A DNA stretch of 64,000 nucleotides from Thioalkalivibrio sulfidiphilus HL-EbGr7 (GCF_000021985.1 NC_011901.1:744001-808000); one strand, 5' to 3'. Counted from the stretch's first letter, positions 51,097-63,110 are shown. Notes: a model not told the origin generated them from the sequence alone. Program-made: numbers and translations.

Positions 51097-51744
51097 ATGG
51101 ATAAGCTGAAATCCGCGTTCAACTACCCCGTCGTCCTGCTGCTGGCCCTGGCCCTTGGCTGGACCTCGACCCTCTGGGCGTCTCCCGGTGATCCGGCCAG
51201 GGAGGTGGGCGAGTCCGCCAACCGTGTGCTGGAGATGCTGCGCGAGAACAGCGAGCGTCTGAAGAACGACGAGACCTTCGTATTCAGCCTGGTGGAACAA
51301 GAGATCCTGCCGTCGGTGGATTTTCAGGGCATGTCGCGACTGATCCTGGCACGTCACTGGCGCACCGCCAGCCCGGAGCAGCGGGAGCGTTTCGTGGAGG
51401 CCTTCACCAACACCATGGTGCGGGCCTATGCCGGACAGCTGGCCGAGCATGCCGACAAGCGCATCATCGTCAACGAGCGCCGCAGCCGGGTGGACGGCGA
51501 GCGGGCCACCGTGGCCACCGAGATCGTGGTGGGCCAGGGGCGTCCCAACGTGCCGGTCACCTACAGCCTGCGTATCGTGGATGATCGCTGGAAGGCCTAT
51601 GACCTGACCGTGGAAGGCCTGAGCCTGGTGACCAATTTTCGCACCAACTTCAACAACGAGATCGAGCGCGGTGGACTGGAGAACCTGATCCAGCGGCTGG
51701 AGCAGGGTGACCGGGACCTGGTCAGGCAGGCGGTGGAGCAGTGA
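51097..51744 (+). CDS. mlaC: Mla system periplasmic lipid carrier MlaC (215 aa)
   Basis: Shuttles phospholipid between the outer-membrane MlaA and inner-membrane MlaFEDB. A signal peptide (FNYPVVLLLALALGWTSTLWA) is followed by the Tol-type helical domain: LVEQEILPSVDFQGMSRLILARHWRTASPEQRERFVEAF (in parts) and YSLRIVDDRWKAYDLTVEGLSLVTNFR. The ATG at 51097 is preferred to one at 51070. It overlaps mlaB by GTGA. Confidence 0.92.
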   Translation: MDKLKSAFNYPVVLLLALALGWTSTLWASPGDPAREVGESANRVLEMLRENSERLKNDETFVFSLVEQEILPSVDFQGMSRLILARHWRTASPEQRERFVEAFTNTMVRAYAGQLAEHADKRIIVNERRSRVDGERATVATEIVVGQGRPNVPVTYSLRIVDDRWKAYDLTVEGLSLVTNFRTNFNNEIERGGLENLIQRLEQGDRDLVRQAVEQ

Positions 51745-52076
51745 GCCAGGACGCCGGTTTCGAATCCGAGGGCGATACGCTGCGGCTGCACGGCGGACTG
51801 GATCTCGCCACCGTGGCGGGCCTCTGGTCAAGCAGCCAGCGCTTGTTTGAGTCCACCCAACCCCCTGCCCGGGTGGACGTCTCGGCGGTAGACCGGGTGG
51901 ACAGCGCCGGGGTGGCCCTGCTGGTTCAGTGGGTGGGCATGGCCCGGGCCCGTGGTGTGGCGCTGCGGGTGGAGGGCATGAGCCCCGCCATGGGGGATCT
52001 GATTGCCCTGGCGGATCTCGAGCCCCTGCTGCCCGTGGTAGATGACCAGACTGCCAGGCAGCGGGAAAATCCGTGA
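51741..52076 (+). CDS. mlaB: STAS-domain protein MlaB (111 aa)
   Basis: The small cytosolic subunit that stabilises and stimulates the MlaF ATPase. STAS pattern: LRLHGGLDLATVAGLW, then VDVSAVDRVDSAGVALLVQW with the conserved Ser region. The GTG start at 51741 overlaps the mlaC stop, so it is translationally coupled. The BolA-like ibaG gene that often follows mlaB is missing; murA comes next after about 105 bp. Confidence 0.9.
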   Translation: MSQDAGFESEGDTLRLHGGLDLATVAGLWSSSQRLFESTQPPARVDVSAVDRVDSAGVALLVQWVGMARARGVALRVEGMSPAMGDLIALADLEPLLPVVDDQTARQRENP

Positions 52077-52085
52077 TCCCTGTGA

Positions 52086-53441
<1,356 letters not shown>

Positions 53442-53456
53442 ACAGACAGAGACATC

Positions 53457-54107
53457 ATGAGCAACGAGACCCTCACCATCGCCTTGTCGAAAGGACGCAT
53501 CTACAAGGACACCCTGCCGCTGCTGGCCGCCGCCGGCATTACGCCGGTGGACGACCCCGAGACCAGTCGCAAGCTGATCCTCGACACCAACCAGCCGGAT
53601 GTGAAGCTGGTGGTGATCCGTGCCTCCGATGTGCCCACCTACGTACAGTACGGCGCGGCGGATCTGGGGGTCTCCGGCAAGGACGTGCTCATGGAGCACG
53701 GCGGCGAAGGCATCTACGAGCCCCTGGACCTGCGCATCGCCCGCTGCAAGCTCATGGTGGCCGGTCGCCCCGGCGCCACCGAGACGCCAGGTCGCTTGCG
53801 CGTGGCCACCAAGTTTGTTAATACCACCAGACACTACTATGCCGGGAAGGGCCGGCAGGTTGAGATCATCAAGCTCTACGGCTCCATGGAGTTGGCGCCT
53901 ATTGTGGGACTGGCCGACTGCATCGTGGATCTGGTGGATACCGGAAACACCCTGCGTGCCAACGGCCTCGTGCCCCTGGAACACATCGCCGACATCAGCT
54001 CCCGGCTGGTGGTTAACAAGGCGTCCATGAAGATGAAATCGGCCCGCATGAAGGCCCTGATCCAGCATCTCGGCGAGGCGGTCGATCGAGCCGCCTCCGC
54101 CACCTGA
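53457..54107 (+). CDS. hisG: ATP phosphoribosyltransferase, short form (216 aa)
   Basis: First step of histidine synthesis. It is the short (HisGS) form without the C-terminal regulatory domain: [67 protein letters not shown] (in parts). The short form needs the HisZ subunit, which is not in this window and must be elsewhere. It is in the murA-hisG order common in this class. A ribosome site is weak. Confidence 0.94.
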   Translation: MSNETLTIALSKGRIYKDTLPLLAAAGITPVDDPETSRKLILDTNQPDVKLVVIRASDVPTYVQYGAADLGVSGKDVLMEHGGEGIYEPLDLRIARCKLMVAGRPGATETPGRLRVATKFVNTTRHYYAGKGRQVEIIKLYGSMELAPIVGLADCIVDLVDTGNTLRANGLVPLEHIADISSRLVVNKASMKMKSARMKALIQHLGEAVDRAASAT

Positions 54108-54129
54108 CCCATTGCAGGAAGATCCAGCC

Positions 54130-55189
54130 ATGCGCTACCACACAGATGACCTGCGAATCCTCGAGATCCGCGAGGTTTCGCCCCCCCGTCCTCGTTCACG
54201 AGGAGTTGCCTGTCACCGACGAGGCAGCCGCCACCGTGCACAACGCCCGGGAGGCCATTCACAACATCCTCGCCGGAGAGGACGATCGGCTGCTGGTGAT
54301 CGCCGGCCCTTGTTCCATCCATGACGTGGATGCGGCCATGGAATACGCAGGCCGGCTCAAGACCATGCGCGAGAAGCTGGCCGACGACCTGCATATCGTG
54401 ATGCGCGTGTATTTCGAAAAGCCCCGTACCACCGTGGGCTGGAAGGGTCTGATCAACGACCCCAACCTGGATGGCAGTTTCCAGATCAACAAGGGGCTGC
54501 GCCTGGCCCGGGGTCTGCTGCTGGAACTGGCCAACATGGGCATGCCCTCGGCCACGGAGTACCTGGATCTGATCAGTCCCCAGTACGTCGCCGACCTGGT
54601 GGCCTGGGGTGCCATCGGCGCACGTACCACGGAAAGCCAGGTGCATCGTGAGCTGGCCTCGGGGCTGTCCTGTCCGGTGGGTTTCAAGAACAGTACCGAC
54701 GGCAGCCTGCAGGTGGCCATCGATGCCATTGGCTCCGCGTCGCGTCCCCATCACTTCCTGTCCGTGACCAAGGCGGGGCATTCGGCCATCTTTTCCACCG
54801 CGGGCAACAACGACTGCCATATCATCCTGCGCGGCGGGCGCGAGCCCAACTATGACGCCAGGAGCGTGAATCACGCCGCCGAGCAGTTGAAGGCCGCCGG
54901 CCTGCCGCCCAAGCTGATGGTCGACTGCAGCCACGCCAACAGCCGCAAGGATCCGAGTCGTCAGGTGGAGGTGGCCCGCGTGCTGGGCGAGCAGTTGGCC
55001 GCCGGAGACCGGCGCATCATGGGGGTGATGCTGGAAAGCCACCTGGTGGGTGGCCGCCAGGACGCCGAGGACGGCCGCGAACTGACCTACGGCCAGAGCA
55101 TCACCGACGCCTGCATGGGCTGGGACGACAGCGAGCAGGTGCTGGAAGGCCTGGCCGCCGCGGTGCGTGCGCGACGCGCCGCAAACTGA
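54130..55189 (+). CDS. aroG: 3-deoxy-7-phosphoheptulonate synthase, AroG type, with apparent frameshift
   Basis: Makes DAHP, the entry to aromatic amino acid synthesis. From about 54188 the frame reads as a complete AroG-type enzyme (IAGPCSIHD, VMRVYFEKPRTTVGWKGLIND, GAIGARTTESQVHRELASGLSCPVGFKN, given in parts). The proper start, ATG at 54130 behind AGGAAG, encodes MRYHTDDLRILEIREVSPP, the family N-terminus, but in a different frame. The two join if the 7-C run at 54181-54187 had six C. The result would be 352 residues, against 350 in E. coli. As written, the core can only be read from an ATG at 54146 without a ribosome site. It lies between hisG and hisD. Confidence 0.85.
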
Positions 55190-55192
55190 ATG

Positions 55193-55376
55193 ATGATTCT
55201 TGCCACAGAGGTCACAGAGACAAACACCAAACGCTTTTCCTTGGCGTCTTAGCGTCCTGACGAGAGACTGGGGTTTTCGGCCCGCGGATAGACCGGTCTC
55301 CCGCCAGGACCCCAGGCGCGAAGAAAGCATCTGATTTCTCTCTGTGACCTCTGTGTCCTCTGTGGCATAAATGCAT
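55193..55376. repeat. Palindrome of CACAGAG-type units
   Basis: Outer arms at 55193-55220 (GCCACAGAGGTCACAGAGA) and 55337-55376 (TCTCTGTGACCTCTGTGTCC then TGTGGCATAAATGCAT) pair over most of their length. The centre holds GGTTTTCGGCCCGCGG and CCAGGACCCC stretches. It fills the 215-bp gap between aroG and hisD. No gene is seen. Confidence 0.75.
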
Positions 55377-55404
55377 TGACACCCAAGACCCTGACAGAGC
55401 CGCC

Positions 55405-56703
55405 ATGCCCGCCATCAATCGCCTGAGCACCTCTGACGCCGATTTCCGCCAGCGCCTCGATGAGCTGCTGGCCTGGGAGAGCGTCTCCGACGACGCCGTG
55501 TTCACCACGGTGCGCGACATCCTGGCCGACGTGCGTCGCCGTGGCGATGCCGCCGTTCTCGAGTACACCCGCCGCTTCGACCGCCGCGAGGTGACCGAGG
55601 CCGCTGATCTCGAGATCCCGCTGTTCCGCCTGGAACAGGCCTTGACCGCCATCCCGGCGGAACAGCGCAAGGCCCTGGAGACCGCCGCCGCGCGCATCCG
55701 CCGCTATGCGGAGCGCCAGAAGATGGACTCCTGGCAGTACACCGAGGAAGACGGCACCATGCTGGGCCAGCAGGTGACCCCACTGGATCGCGCCGGACTG
55801 TACGTACCGGGCGGCAAGGCCGCCTATCCCTCCTCGGTGCTCATGAACGCCATCCCGGCCAAGGTGGCCGGGGTTGAAGAACTCATCATGGTGGTGCCCA
55901 CGCCCGGCGGCGAGGTGAACGAGCTGGTGCTCGCCGCCGCCGCGGTCGCGGGCGTGGACCGGGTGTTTGCCGTGGGCGGCGCCCAGGCGGTGGCAGCGCT
56001 GGCCTACGGCACCGAGACCATCCCCGCGGTGGACAAGATCGTCGGCCCGGGCAACATCTACGTGGCCACCGCCAAGCGCATGGTCTACGGCACCGTGGGC
56101 ATCGACATGATCGCCGGCCCGTCCGAGATCCTGGTGGTCTGCGACGGCAGGACCGACCCCGACTGGATCGCCGTGGACCTGTTCTCCCAGGCGGAACACG
56201 ACGAGGACGCCCAGTCCATCCTGGTCTCGCCGGACGTGCAGTTCCTGGATCGCGTCGAGGAGAGCATGGAGCGCCTCATGGCCGAGATGCCCCGGGCACA
56301 GATCATCCGGACCTCGCTTGAGGGCCGGGGCGCCCTGATCCAGGTGAGGGACATGGACGAGGCGGTGGAGGTGGCCAACCACATCGCCCCTGAACACCTG
56401 GAGCTGTCCGTGGAGGACCCCGAGGCCGTGGCCGCGCGCATCCGCCACGCCGGCGCCATCTTCATGGGCCGCTACACCGCCGAGGCCCTGGGTGACTACT
56501 GCGCCGGGCCCAACCACGTGCTGCCCACCTCGCGCACGGCGCGTTTCTCCTCGCCCCTCGGCGTGTACGACTTCCAGAAGCGCTCCAGCCTGATCCACTG
56601 CTCGGCACAGGGCGCCTCCACCCTGGGGCGCACCGCCTCGACGCTCGCCCGGGGTGAGGGCCTGGTGGCCCACGCCCGTTCGGCGGAATACCGCATCAAG
56701 TGA
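55405..56703 (+). CDS. hisD: Histidinol dehydrogenase (432 aa)
   Basis: Final two oxidations of histidine synthesis, zinc- and NAD-dependent. Recognisable blocks: [24 protein letters not shown] (in parts), [45 protein letters not shown] and [10 protein letters not shown] with the expected Glu/His of the active site. Full length. It is separated from aroG by a palindrome and from hisC by 10 bp. Confidence 0.95.
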   Translation: MPAINRLSTSDADFRQRLDELLAWESVSDDAVFTTVRDILADVRRRGDAAVLEYTRRFDRREVTEAADLEIPLFRLEQALTAIPAEQRKALETAAARIRRYAERQKMDSWQYTEEDGTMLGQQVTPLDRAGLYVPGGKAAYPSSVLMNAIPAKVAGVEELIMVVPTPGGEVNELVLAAAAVAGVDRVFAVGGAQAVAALAYGTETIPAVDKIVGPGNIYVATAKRMVYGTVGIDMIAGPSEILVVCDGRTDPDWIAVDLFSQAEHDEDAQSILVSPDVQFLDRVEESMERLMAEMPRAQIIRTSLEGRGALIQVRDMDEAVEVANHIAPEHLELSVEDPEAVAARIRHAGAIFMGRYTAEALGDYCAGPNHVLPTSRTARFSSPLGVYDFQKRSSLIHCSAQGASTLGRTASTLARGEGLVAHARSAEYRIK

Positions 56704-56713
56704 GCGCCACGCG

Positions 56714-57805
56714 ATGAAAGACGCCGACACCCTGGTCGGCCAGTGGGTCCGGCCCGGCATCCGGGCCCTGGCCGCCTATCACGTCCCCGACGCCACCGGC
56801 TTCGTTAAACTGGATGCCATGGAAAACCCCTACCACTGGCCGCCGGAACTGGTGGATGCATGGCTCGCGCAGCTGCGTGACGTGGAACTGAACCGCTACC
56901 CGGATCCCCGTTCGCCGCAGCTGATCGAGACCCTGCGCCGGGTCGCCGGCATCCCCGCCGACCAGTCCGTGATCCTCGGCAACGGCTCCGACGAGTTGAT
57001 CCAGGTGATCATCATGGCGCTCGCCGCGCCCGGGCGGGTGGTGATGTCCGTGGAGCCGAGCTTCGTCATGTACCGCATGATCGCCGGCTACGCGGACATG
57101 GCCTACGTGGGCGTGCCCCTGGGCGAGGACTTCGCCCTGGATGTGGATGGCTTCATCCGGGCCATGCAGGAGCACCAGCCCGCGGTGGTGTTCCTGGCCT
57201 ATCCCAACAACCCCACGGGCAACCGCTTTCCCCGCGAGGACGTGGAGGCCGTGATCCAGGCCGCCCCCGGCCTGGTGGTGGTGGACGAGGCCTATGCGCC
57301 GTTTGCCGATGACAGCTTCCTCAAGGACCTGGGCCGTTACCCGAATCTCGTGGTCATGCGCACGGTCTCCAAGCAGGGCCTGGCGGGCCTGCGCCTGGGT
57401 TACCTGAGCGGCCCGGCTGAGTGGCTCTCGGAATTCGACAAGCTGCGCCTGCCCTACAACATCAACGTGCTCACCCAGGCCAGTGCCACCTTCGCCCTGG
57501 AACATCACCAGGTGCTCGAGGACCAGGCCCGGGCCATCCGCCACGACCGGGGCGTACTCCTGGATGCCCTGGCCGCGCTGCCGGGGCTGAAGGTCTATCC
57601 CAGCGAGGCCAACTTCATTTTGTTCCGCGTGCCGCAGGGGCAGGGCAACCGGGTGTTCCAGGGATTGAAGGACGCCGGCGTGCTCATCAAGAACCTCTCC
57701 CCCCAGGGCGGCGTGCTCGCCGACTGCCTGCGGGTGACCGTAGGCCGGCCGGAGGAAAACGCCCGCTTCATGGAGGCGTTGGCAGGTGTGCTGGGGTCTG
57801 GCTGA
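56714..57805 (+). CDS. hisC: Histidinol-phosphate aminotransferase (363 aa)
   Basis: A PLP enzyme that transaminates imidazole acetol phosphate. Fold type I blocks: KLDAMENPYHWPPEL, VILGNGSDELIQVII, YPNNPTGNRFP, DEAYAPFADDSF, and the PLP Lys in MRTVSKQGLAGLRLGYL. The ATG at 56714 is preferred; the frame to 56654 overlaps the end of hisD. Full length. The message probably ends in the palindrome at 57825-57983. Confidence 0.94.
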   Translation: MKDADTLVGQWVRPGIRALAAYHVPDATGFVKLDAMENPYHWPPELVDAWLAQLRDVELNRYPDPRSPQLIETLRRVAGIPADQSVILGNGSDELIQVIIMALAAPGRVVMSVEPSFVMYRMIAGYADMAYVGVPLGEDFALDVDGFIRAMQEHQPAVVFLAYPNNPTGNRFPREDVEAVIQAAPGLVVVDEAYAPFADDSFLKDLGRYPNLVVMRTVSKQGLAGLRLGYLSGPAEWLSEFDKLRLPYNINVLTQASATFALEHHQVLEDQARAIRHDRGVLLDALAALPGLKVYPSEANFILFRVPQGQGNRVFQGLKDAGVLIKNLSPQGGVLADCLRVTVGRPEENARFMEALAGVLGSG

Positions 57806-57824
57806 AGGGCTGGAAAGTCAGATG

Positions 57825-57983
57825 TCGCCGCAGAGACGCGGAGGAACTTCTAAATCACTGGACAGGATCGACAGGATAAAAGCGGATTAACAGGATTAAA
57901 TCTTTATTCCTGTAAATCCTGAAAAATCCGGTTCATCCTGTCCATAAGTACTTTATCTCAGCGCCTCCGCGTCTCTGCGGCGG
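57825..57983. repeat. Nested palindrome of CGCAGAG and ACAGGAT units
   Basis: Outer arms at 57825-57843 and 57964-57983 (CGCCGCAGAGACGCGGAGG with its near complement) enclose inner units GGACAGGATCGACAGGATA and TTCATCCTGTCC. It fills the gap between the convergent hisC and degS-type genes. Inner units match those of the palindrome at 24747-24875. Confidence 0.75.
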
Positions 57984-57998
57984 CGGCTCTGCAAAATC

Positions 57999-59156
<1,158 letters not shown>

Positions 59157-59215
59157 AAGGTTTACGATAGCATGAGTCGATGTAAAAAACGTGAGGGTTG
59201 GGGCGTGGAAGATGC

Positions 59216-59280
59216 AGGTCTGTCTTCAGGCCGACGCCGCTGCCTGTCGAATCCACCGCTGTCGGCCTGAAGGCCGACCT
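59216..59280. repeat. REP-like hairpin
   Basis: Arms at 59216-59235 (AGGTCTGTCTTCAGGCCGAC) and 59261-59280 pair at 18 of 20 positions. Sequences of the GTCGGCCTGAAGGCCGACCT type are common extragenic palindromes. It lies between the divergent protease and Nif3-like genes. Confidence 0.75.
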
Positions 59281-59329
59281 ACGACGGATTTCACCCTCGC
59301 CTGACGCCCAGATGGCCGAGAGACCACCC

Positions 59330-60082
59330 ATGACCCGCATCCACGAGATCGCCCGCCACGCCGATACCCTGCTCGAGTGCAGTCGTTTCAGCGATTACTG
59401 CCCCAACGGGCTGCAGGTGGAGGGCGGGCGGCCGGTGCGCAAGCTGGCCAGCGGCGTGACGGCGAGCCGGGCCTTCATCGAGGCGGCCATCGACTGGGGC
59501 GCGGATGCCCTGCTGGTGCACCACGGCTACTTCTGGAAGGGCGAGGATGCCCGGGTCACGGGCATGAAGCGGGAGCGGTTGCGTCTGCTGCTGGCCCACG
59601 ACGTGAGTTTGCTGGCCTACCATCTGCCTCTGGATGCCCATCCGGAGCTGGGCAACAACGCCCAGCTGGCGCGGCGCCTGGATTTCCAGGTGGAAGGCGT
59701 GCTGCGAGAGGACGGCATCGGCCTCACCGGGCGCCCGGCCGCGCCCATGGACGGTCAGACCCTGGCGGATCACCTGGCAGAGCGCCTGGGGCGTGCCCCC
59801 CTGTGGATTCCCGGAGGTGCGGACAGGCCCATCGAGCGCATCGGCTGGTGCACCGGGGCGGCCCAGGGCTTCATCGAGCAGGCGGCGGCCCTGGGGCTGG
59901 ATGCCTACGTGAGCGGTGAGATCTCCGAACAGACGGTGCACGTGGCCCGGGAGGCGGGCATCCATTACTTCGCCGCCGGTCACCATGCCACCGAGCGCGA
60001 TGGCGCCCGGGCCCTGGGGGAGCGGCTTGCCGGTGTATTCAAACTTCAGCATGTATTTATCGATATAGAAAACCCTGTGTAA
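59330..60082 (+). CDS. Nif3-like dinuclear metal-centre protein, YbgI family (250 aa)
   Basis: A conserved metal-binding hydrolase-like protein of unclear role. Blocks: [26 protein letters not shown] with paired His, [33 protein letters not shown] and [17 protein letters not shown] with the expected metal-binding His and Glu. Typical length. The ATG at 59330 is chosen since upstream codons read through the REP hairpin; 59312 is an alternative. Its place beside an AlgW-type gene is conserved in related genomes. Confidence 0.88.
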   Translation: MTRIHEIARHADTLLECSRFSDYCPNGLQVEGGRPVRKLASGVTASRAFIEAAIDWGADALLVHHGYFWKGEDARVTGMKRERLRLLLAHDVSLLAYHLPLDAHPELGNNAQLARRLDFQVEGVLREDGIGLTGRPAAPMDGQTLADHLAERLGRAPLWIPGGADRPIERIGWCTGAAQGFIEQAAALGLDAYVSGEISEQTVHVAREAGIHYFAAGHHATERDGARALGERLAGVFKLQHVFIDIENPV

Positions 60083-60284
60083 ATCAGTTGCTTGGAGAAG
60101 CTCGCCTCGCCCAAGCTTGACCTGAACCCCCAGTTCGGGAATCCTATCGCGTCTTATATTGACCCCCCAAAGGACCGGGCGCGCGCGCAAGCCCCATGAG
60201 CACGCCCCCGCGGATACAAGCCCGGCGCCAGATTCGGGTATCCATAAAGAATTTTGGTGTTTGACTCTCAGTGGGAGACTTGTG

Positions 60285-60881
60285 ATGGCTAACGAAGGCG
60301 TTAACCAGGGCCGGCGCCGCTTCCTGGTGGCAGCGACCACCGTGGTGGGCGGTGCAGGTGTTGTCGCGGCGGTCGTGCCCTTTGTCGCGTCCTGGAAGCC
60401 GAGTGCCCGTGCCCAGGCGGCCGGTGCCCCGGTGGAAGTGGATGTGTCTCAGGTGGAACCGGGTCAGCTGATCCGCGTGGAATGGCGCGGTCGCCCGGTG
60501 TGGATCGTGCGTCGGACCGAGGAGATGCTCGATGCGCTGCCCACCCTCAACCCGCGGCTTCGCGATCCCGAATCCGAGCTGGAAACCCAGCAGCCGTCCT
60601 ACGCCCGCAACATCCACCGCTCCATCAAACCCGAGATCCTGGTACTGATCGGCGTGTGCACCCACCTGGGTTGCTCACCGGCCTACCGTCCCGAGGTGGC
60701 CCCCGATGACCTGGGTCCCGAGTGGCGCGGCGGCTTCTTCTGTGGTTGCCACGGTTCCCGCTTCGACCTGGCCGGTCGCGTGTATCGCAACCTGCCCGCC
60801 CCCACCAACCTGGTCGTTCCGCCGCATATGTACCTGTCCGAAAACCTGCTGGTCGTGGGTGAGGACGAAGGAGCCGCATGA
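60285..60881 (+). CDS. petA: Ubiquinol-cytochrome c reductase iron-sulfur subunit (198 aa)
   Basis: The Rieske subunit of the bc1 complex. A twin-arginine-type start (GRRRFLVAATTVVGGAGVV) also serves as the membrane anchor. The 2Fe-2S ligands are in CTHLGCSP and CGCHGSRFD. The ATG at 60285 follows GGGAG; the frame upstream to 60159 is filler. It overlaps petB by ATGA. The 202-bp gap before it probably contains the pet promoter, but no box could be assigned firmly. Confidence 0.95.
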   Translation: MANEGVNQGRRRFLVAATTVVGGAGVVAAVVPFVASWKPSARAQAAGAPVEVDVSQVEPGQLIRVEWRGRPVWIVRRTEEMLDALPTLNPRLRDPESELETQQPSYARNIHRSIKPEILVLIGVCTHLGCSPAYRPEVAPDDLGPEWRGGFFCGCHGSRFDLAGRVYRNLPAPTNLVVPPHMYLSENLLVVGEDEGAA

Positions 60882-62275
60882 TGAGCAAGCCACTCAACAA
60901 CCTGGTGGGCTGGATCGACGATCGTTTCCCTCTGAGCAAGATGTGGAACGAGCATCTGGCCGAATACTATGCGCCGAAGAACTTCAACTTCTGGTACTTC
61001 TTCGGCTCTCTGGCCCTGCTGGTGCTGGTCATCCAGTTCGTCACCGGCATCTTCCTGACCATGTTCTACAAGCCGGACGCGGCCTATGCCTTCGCCTCCG
61101 TCGAGTACATCATGCGAGACGTGGAATGGGGCTGGTTCATCCGCTACATGCATTCCACCGGTGCCTCCGCGTTCTTCATCGTGGTGTACCTGCACATGTT
61201 CCGCGCGCTGCTCTACGGCTCCTACAAGAAGCCCCGCGAGCTGCTGTGGATCTTCGGCTGGCTGATCTTCCTGGTGCTGATGGCCGAGGCCTTCATGGGC
61301 TACCTGCTGCCCTGGGGCCAGATGTCCTACTGGGGCGCCCAGGTGATCGTGAACCTGTTCGCCACCATCCCGTTCATCGGGCCGGACCTGGTGACCTGGA
61401 TCCGCGGTGACTTCCTGATCTCCGATGCCACACTGAACCGCTTCTTCGCCCTGCACGTGGTGGCCCTGCCGCTGGTGCTGGTGATGCTGGTGGCGGTGCA
61501 CATCATCGCCCTGCACGAAGTGGGTTCCAACAACCCCGACGGCGTCGAGATCAAGAAGAACAAGGGCCCCGATGGCAAGCCCGTGGACGGCATCCCGTTC
61601 CACCCCTACTACTCCGTGAAGGATATCGTGGGCGTGGGCGTGTTCCTGATCCTGTTCTTCGCGGTGGTGTTCTTCGCCCCCGAGGCGGGCGGTTACTTCC
61701 TCAAGGCCGCCAACTTCGTGAAGTCCGACCCGCTGGTGACCCCGGACTTCATTCCGCCGGTGTGGTACTACGGTGCCTTCTACACCACCCTGCGCGTGGT
61801 GCCTGACCCGTTCCTGGGTGTGCTCACCATGTTCGGCGCGGTGTTCATCCTGCTGTTCCTGCCCTGGCTGGATCGCAACCCGGTCAAGTCCATCCGCTAC
61901 CGCAGCCCGGTGCACAAGTTCAACATCATCTTCTTTGGTTTGAACTTCATCGCCATGACCTGGCTGGGCACCCAGCCCACCGACACCACCCTGGTGGAAT
62001 GGGGTCTGCGCTCCACGCTGGTGTACTTCGTGTTCTTCTTCGTGATCTGGTTCCACAGTCGCGAGCGTTCACTGGTGATGAGCCTGGTGTCCTTCCTGGT
62101 GGTGGTGGCGATCTACACCGGCTACGACCTGACCCGTGTCGATTCAGAGACCATGGGCCTGGTCTGGGGTACCTGGCTGTATCCGACCATCTATCTCGCC
62201 ATTACCCTGCTGCTGCCCGCTTTCGTGCGCGGCCTGGGTAAAGACAAGGCAGTTCCGGAAAGGGTGACCGCGTGA
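60878..62275 (+). CDS. petB: Cytochrome b of the bc1 complex (465 aa)
   Basis: The core membrane subunit, binding two b hemes and the quinone sites. It has about eight spans, heme-ligand His in RYMHSTGASAFFIVVYLHMFRALL (in parts) and FFALHVVALPLVLVMLVAVHIIALHEVGSNNP, and the Qo motif PVWYYGAFYTTLR, where many alpha groups have PEWY; PVWY is usual in beta- and gammaproteobacteria. Start is ATG at 60878 or 60881 behind AAGGAG. It is coupled to petC. Confidence 0.95.
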   Translation: MMSKPLNNLVGWIDDRFPLSKMWNEHLAEYYAPKNFNFWYFFGSLALLVLVIQFVTGIFLTMFYKPDAAYAFASVEYIMRDVEWGWFIRYMHSTGASAFFIVVYLHMFRALLYGSYKKPRELLWIFGWLIFLVLMAEAFMGYLLPWGQMSYWGAQVIVNLFATIPFIGPDLVTWIRGDFLISDATLNRFFALHVVALPLVLVMLVAVHIIALHEVGSNNPDGVEIKKNKGPDGKPVDGIPFHPYYSVKDIVGVGVFLILFFAVVFFAPEAGGYFLKAANFVKSDPLVTPDFIPPVWYYGAFYTTLRVVPDPFLGVLTMFGAVFILLFLPWLDRNPVKSIRYRSPVHKFNIIFFGLNFIAMTWLGTQPTDTTLVEWGLRSTLVYFVFFFVIWFHSRERSLVMSLVSFLVVVAIYTGYDLTRVDSETMGLVWGTWLYPTIYLAITLLLPAFVRGLGKDKAVPERVTA

Positions 62276-63027
62276 TGAAGAAGCTGATCTCCGTAATGAT
62301 GTTCCTGGCCCTGATGGTGCCTGCCGCGTCTTTCGCGGCGGGCCCCGCCGTGAAGGTGGACAAGGCCAACGTGGACGTGACCAACACGGCCTCCCTGCAG
62401 CGGGGCGCGAGGTACTTCGTGAACTACTGCATGGGCTGCCACGAGGCCCAGTACATGCGCTACAACCGCATCGGGCGTGACCTCGGCCTGACCGACGATC
62501 AGGTGCGTGACAACCTGATCTTCACCCGGGACGAGTTCGGTGACCCGACCCGCGTGGGCGCGCTGATGAAGAATGCCTATCCGAAGCGTGATGCCGCCGA
62601 GGCCTTCGGCACCGCGCCGCCCGACCTGACCCTGGTGGCCCGGGTCCGTGGCGAGGACTGGCTGTACACCTTCCTGCGCAGCTACTACCTGGACGAGAAC
62701 CGTCCCATGGGCGTGAACAACACCGTGTTCCCCAACGTGGGCATGCCCCATGTGCTCTGGGAGCTGCAGGGTTTCCAGCGCAAGGAAGTGGTGGGCAAAG
62801 ACGCCAGGGGCCATGATGAAGTCCGCTTCGAACTGGTCCAGTCCGGCAGCATGTCACCGGCCGAGTATGACAAGGCGGTGCGTGACATCGTCGCGTTTCT
62901 GTCCTACATGGGCGAGCCGATTCAGACCGAACGCAAGATGATCGGTATCTGGGTGATGCTGTTCCTGTTCATCTTCACCATCATCGCCTACCTGATGAAG
63001 AAGGAATACTGGAAGGACGTGCACTAA
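62275..63027 (+). CDS. petC: Cytochrome c1 (250 aa)
   Basis: Accepts electrons from the Rieske protein and passes them to soluble cytochrome c. A signal peptide (KKLISVMMFLALMVPAASFA) is followed by the heme-binding CMGCHE, and the Met ligand is probably in the NVGMPHVLWE block. A C-terminal membrane anchor (MIGIWVMLFLFIFTIIAYLM) precedes a short Lys-rich tail. Start ATG at 62275 overlaps the petB stop (TGATG), with a GTG one codon earlier possible. Confidence 0.94.
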   Translation: MKKLISVMMFLALMVPAASFAAGPAVKVDKANVDVTNTASLQRGARYFVNYCMGCHEAQYMRYNRIGRDLGLTDDQVRDNLIFTRDEFGDPTRVGALMKNAYPKRDAAEAFGTAPPDLTLVARVRGEDWLYTFLRSYYLDENRPMGVNNTVFPNVGMPHVLWELQGFQRKEVVGKDARGHDEVRFELVQSGSMSPAEYDKAVRDIVAFLSYMGEPIQTERKMIGIWVMLFLFIFTIIAYLMKKEYWKDVH

Positions 63028-63082
63028 GGCTTTTTCCGTGCACGGCGGCCGGGCAGGGACGCCCAAGCGCCGTCAGCCGCGT

Positions 63083-63110
63083 TATAATGCATTGTCGGGC
63101 CCGACAATGC
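63083..63110 (+). promoter_or_regulatory. TATAAT followed by a perfect palindrome upstream of sspA
   Basis: A consensus -10 hexamer TATAAT lies at 63083-63088. Directly after it, 63089-63110 is a perfect 22-bp palindrome with half site GCATTGTCGGG. No good -35 box is found at 17 bp. The palindrome covers the expected start of transcription, so it could be an operator or affect the 5' end of the sspA message. sspA begins 77 bp further on. Confidence 0.5.
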
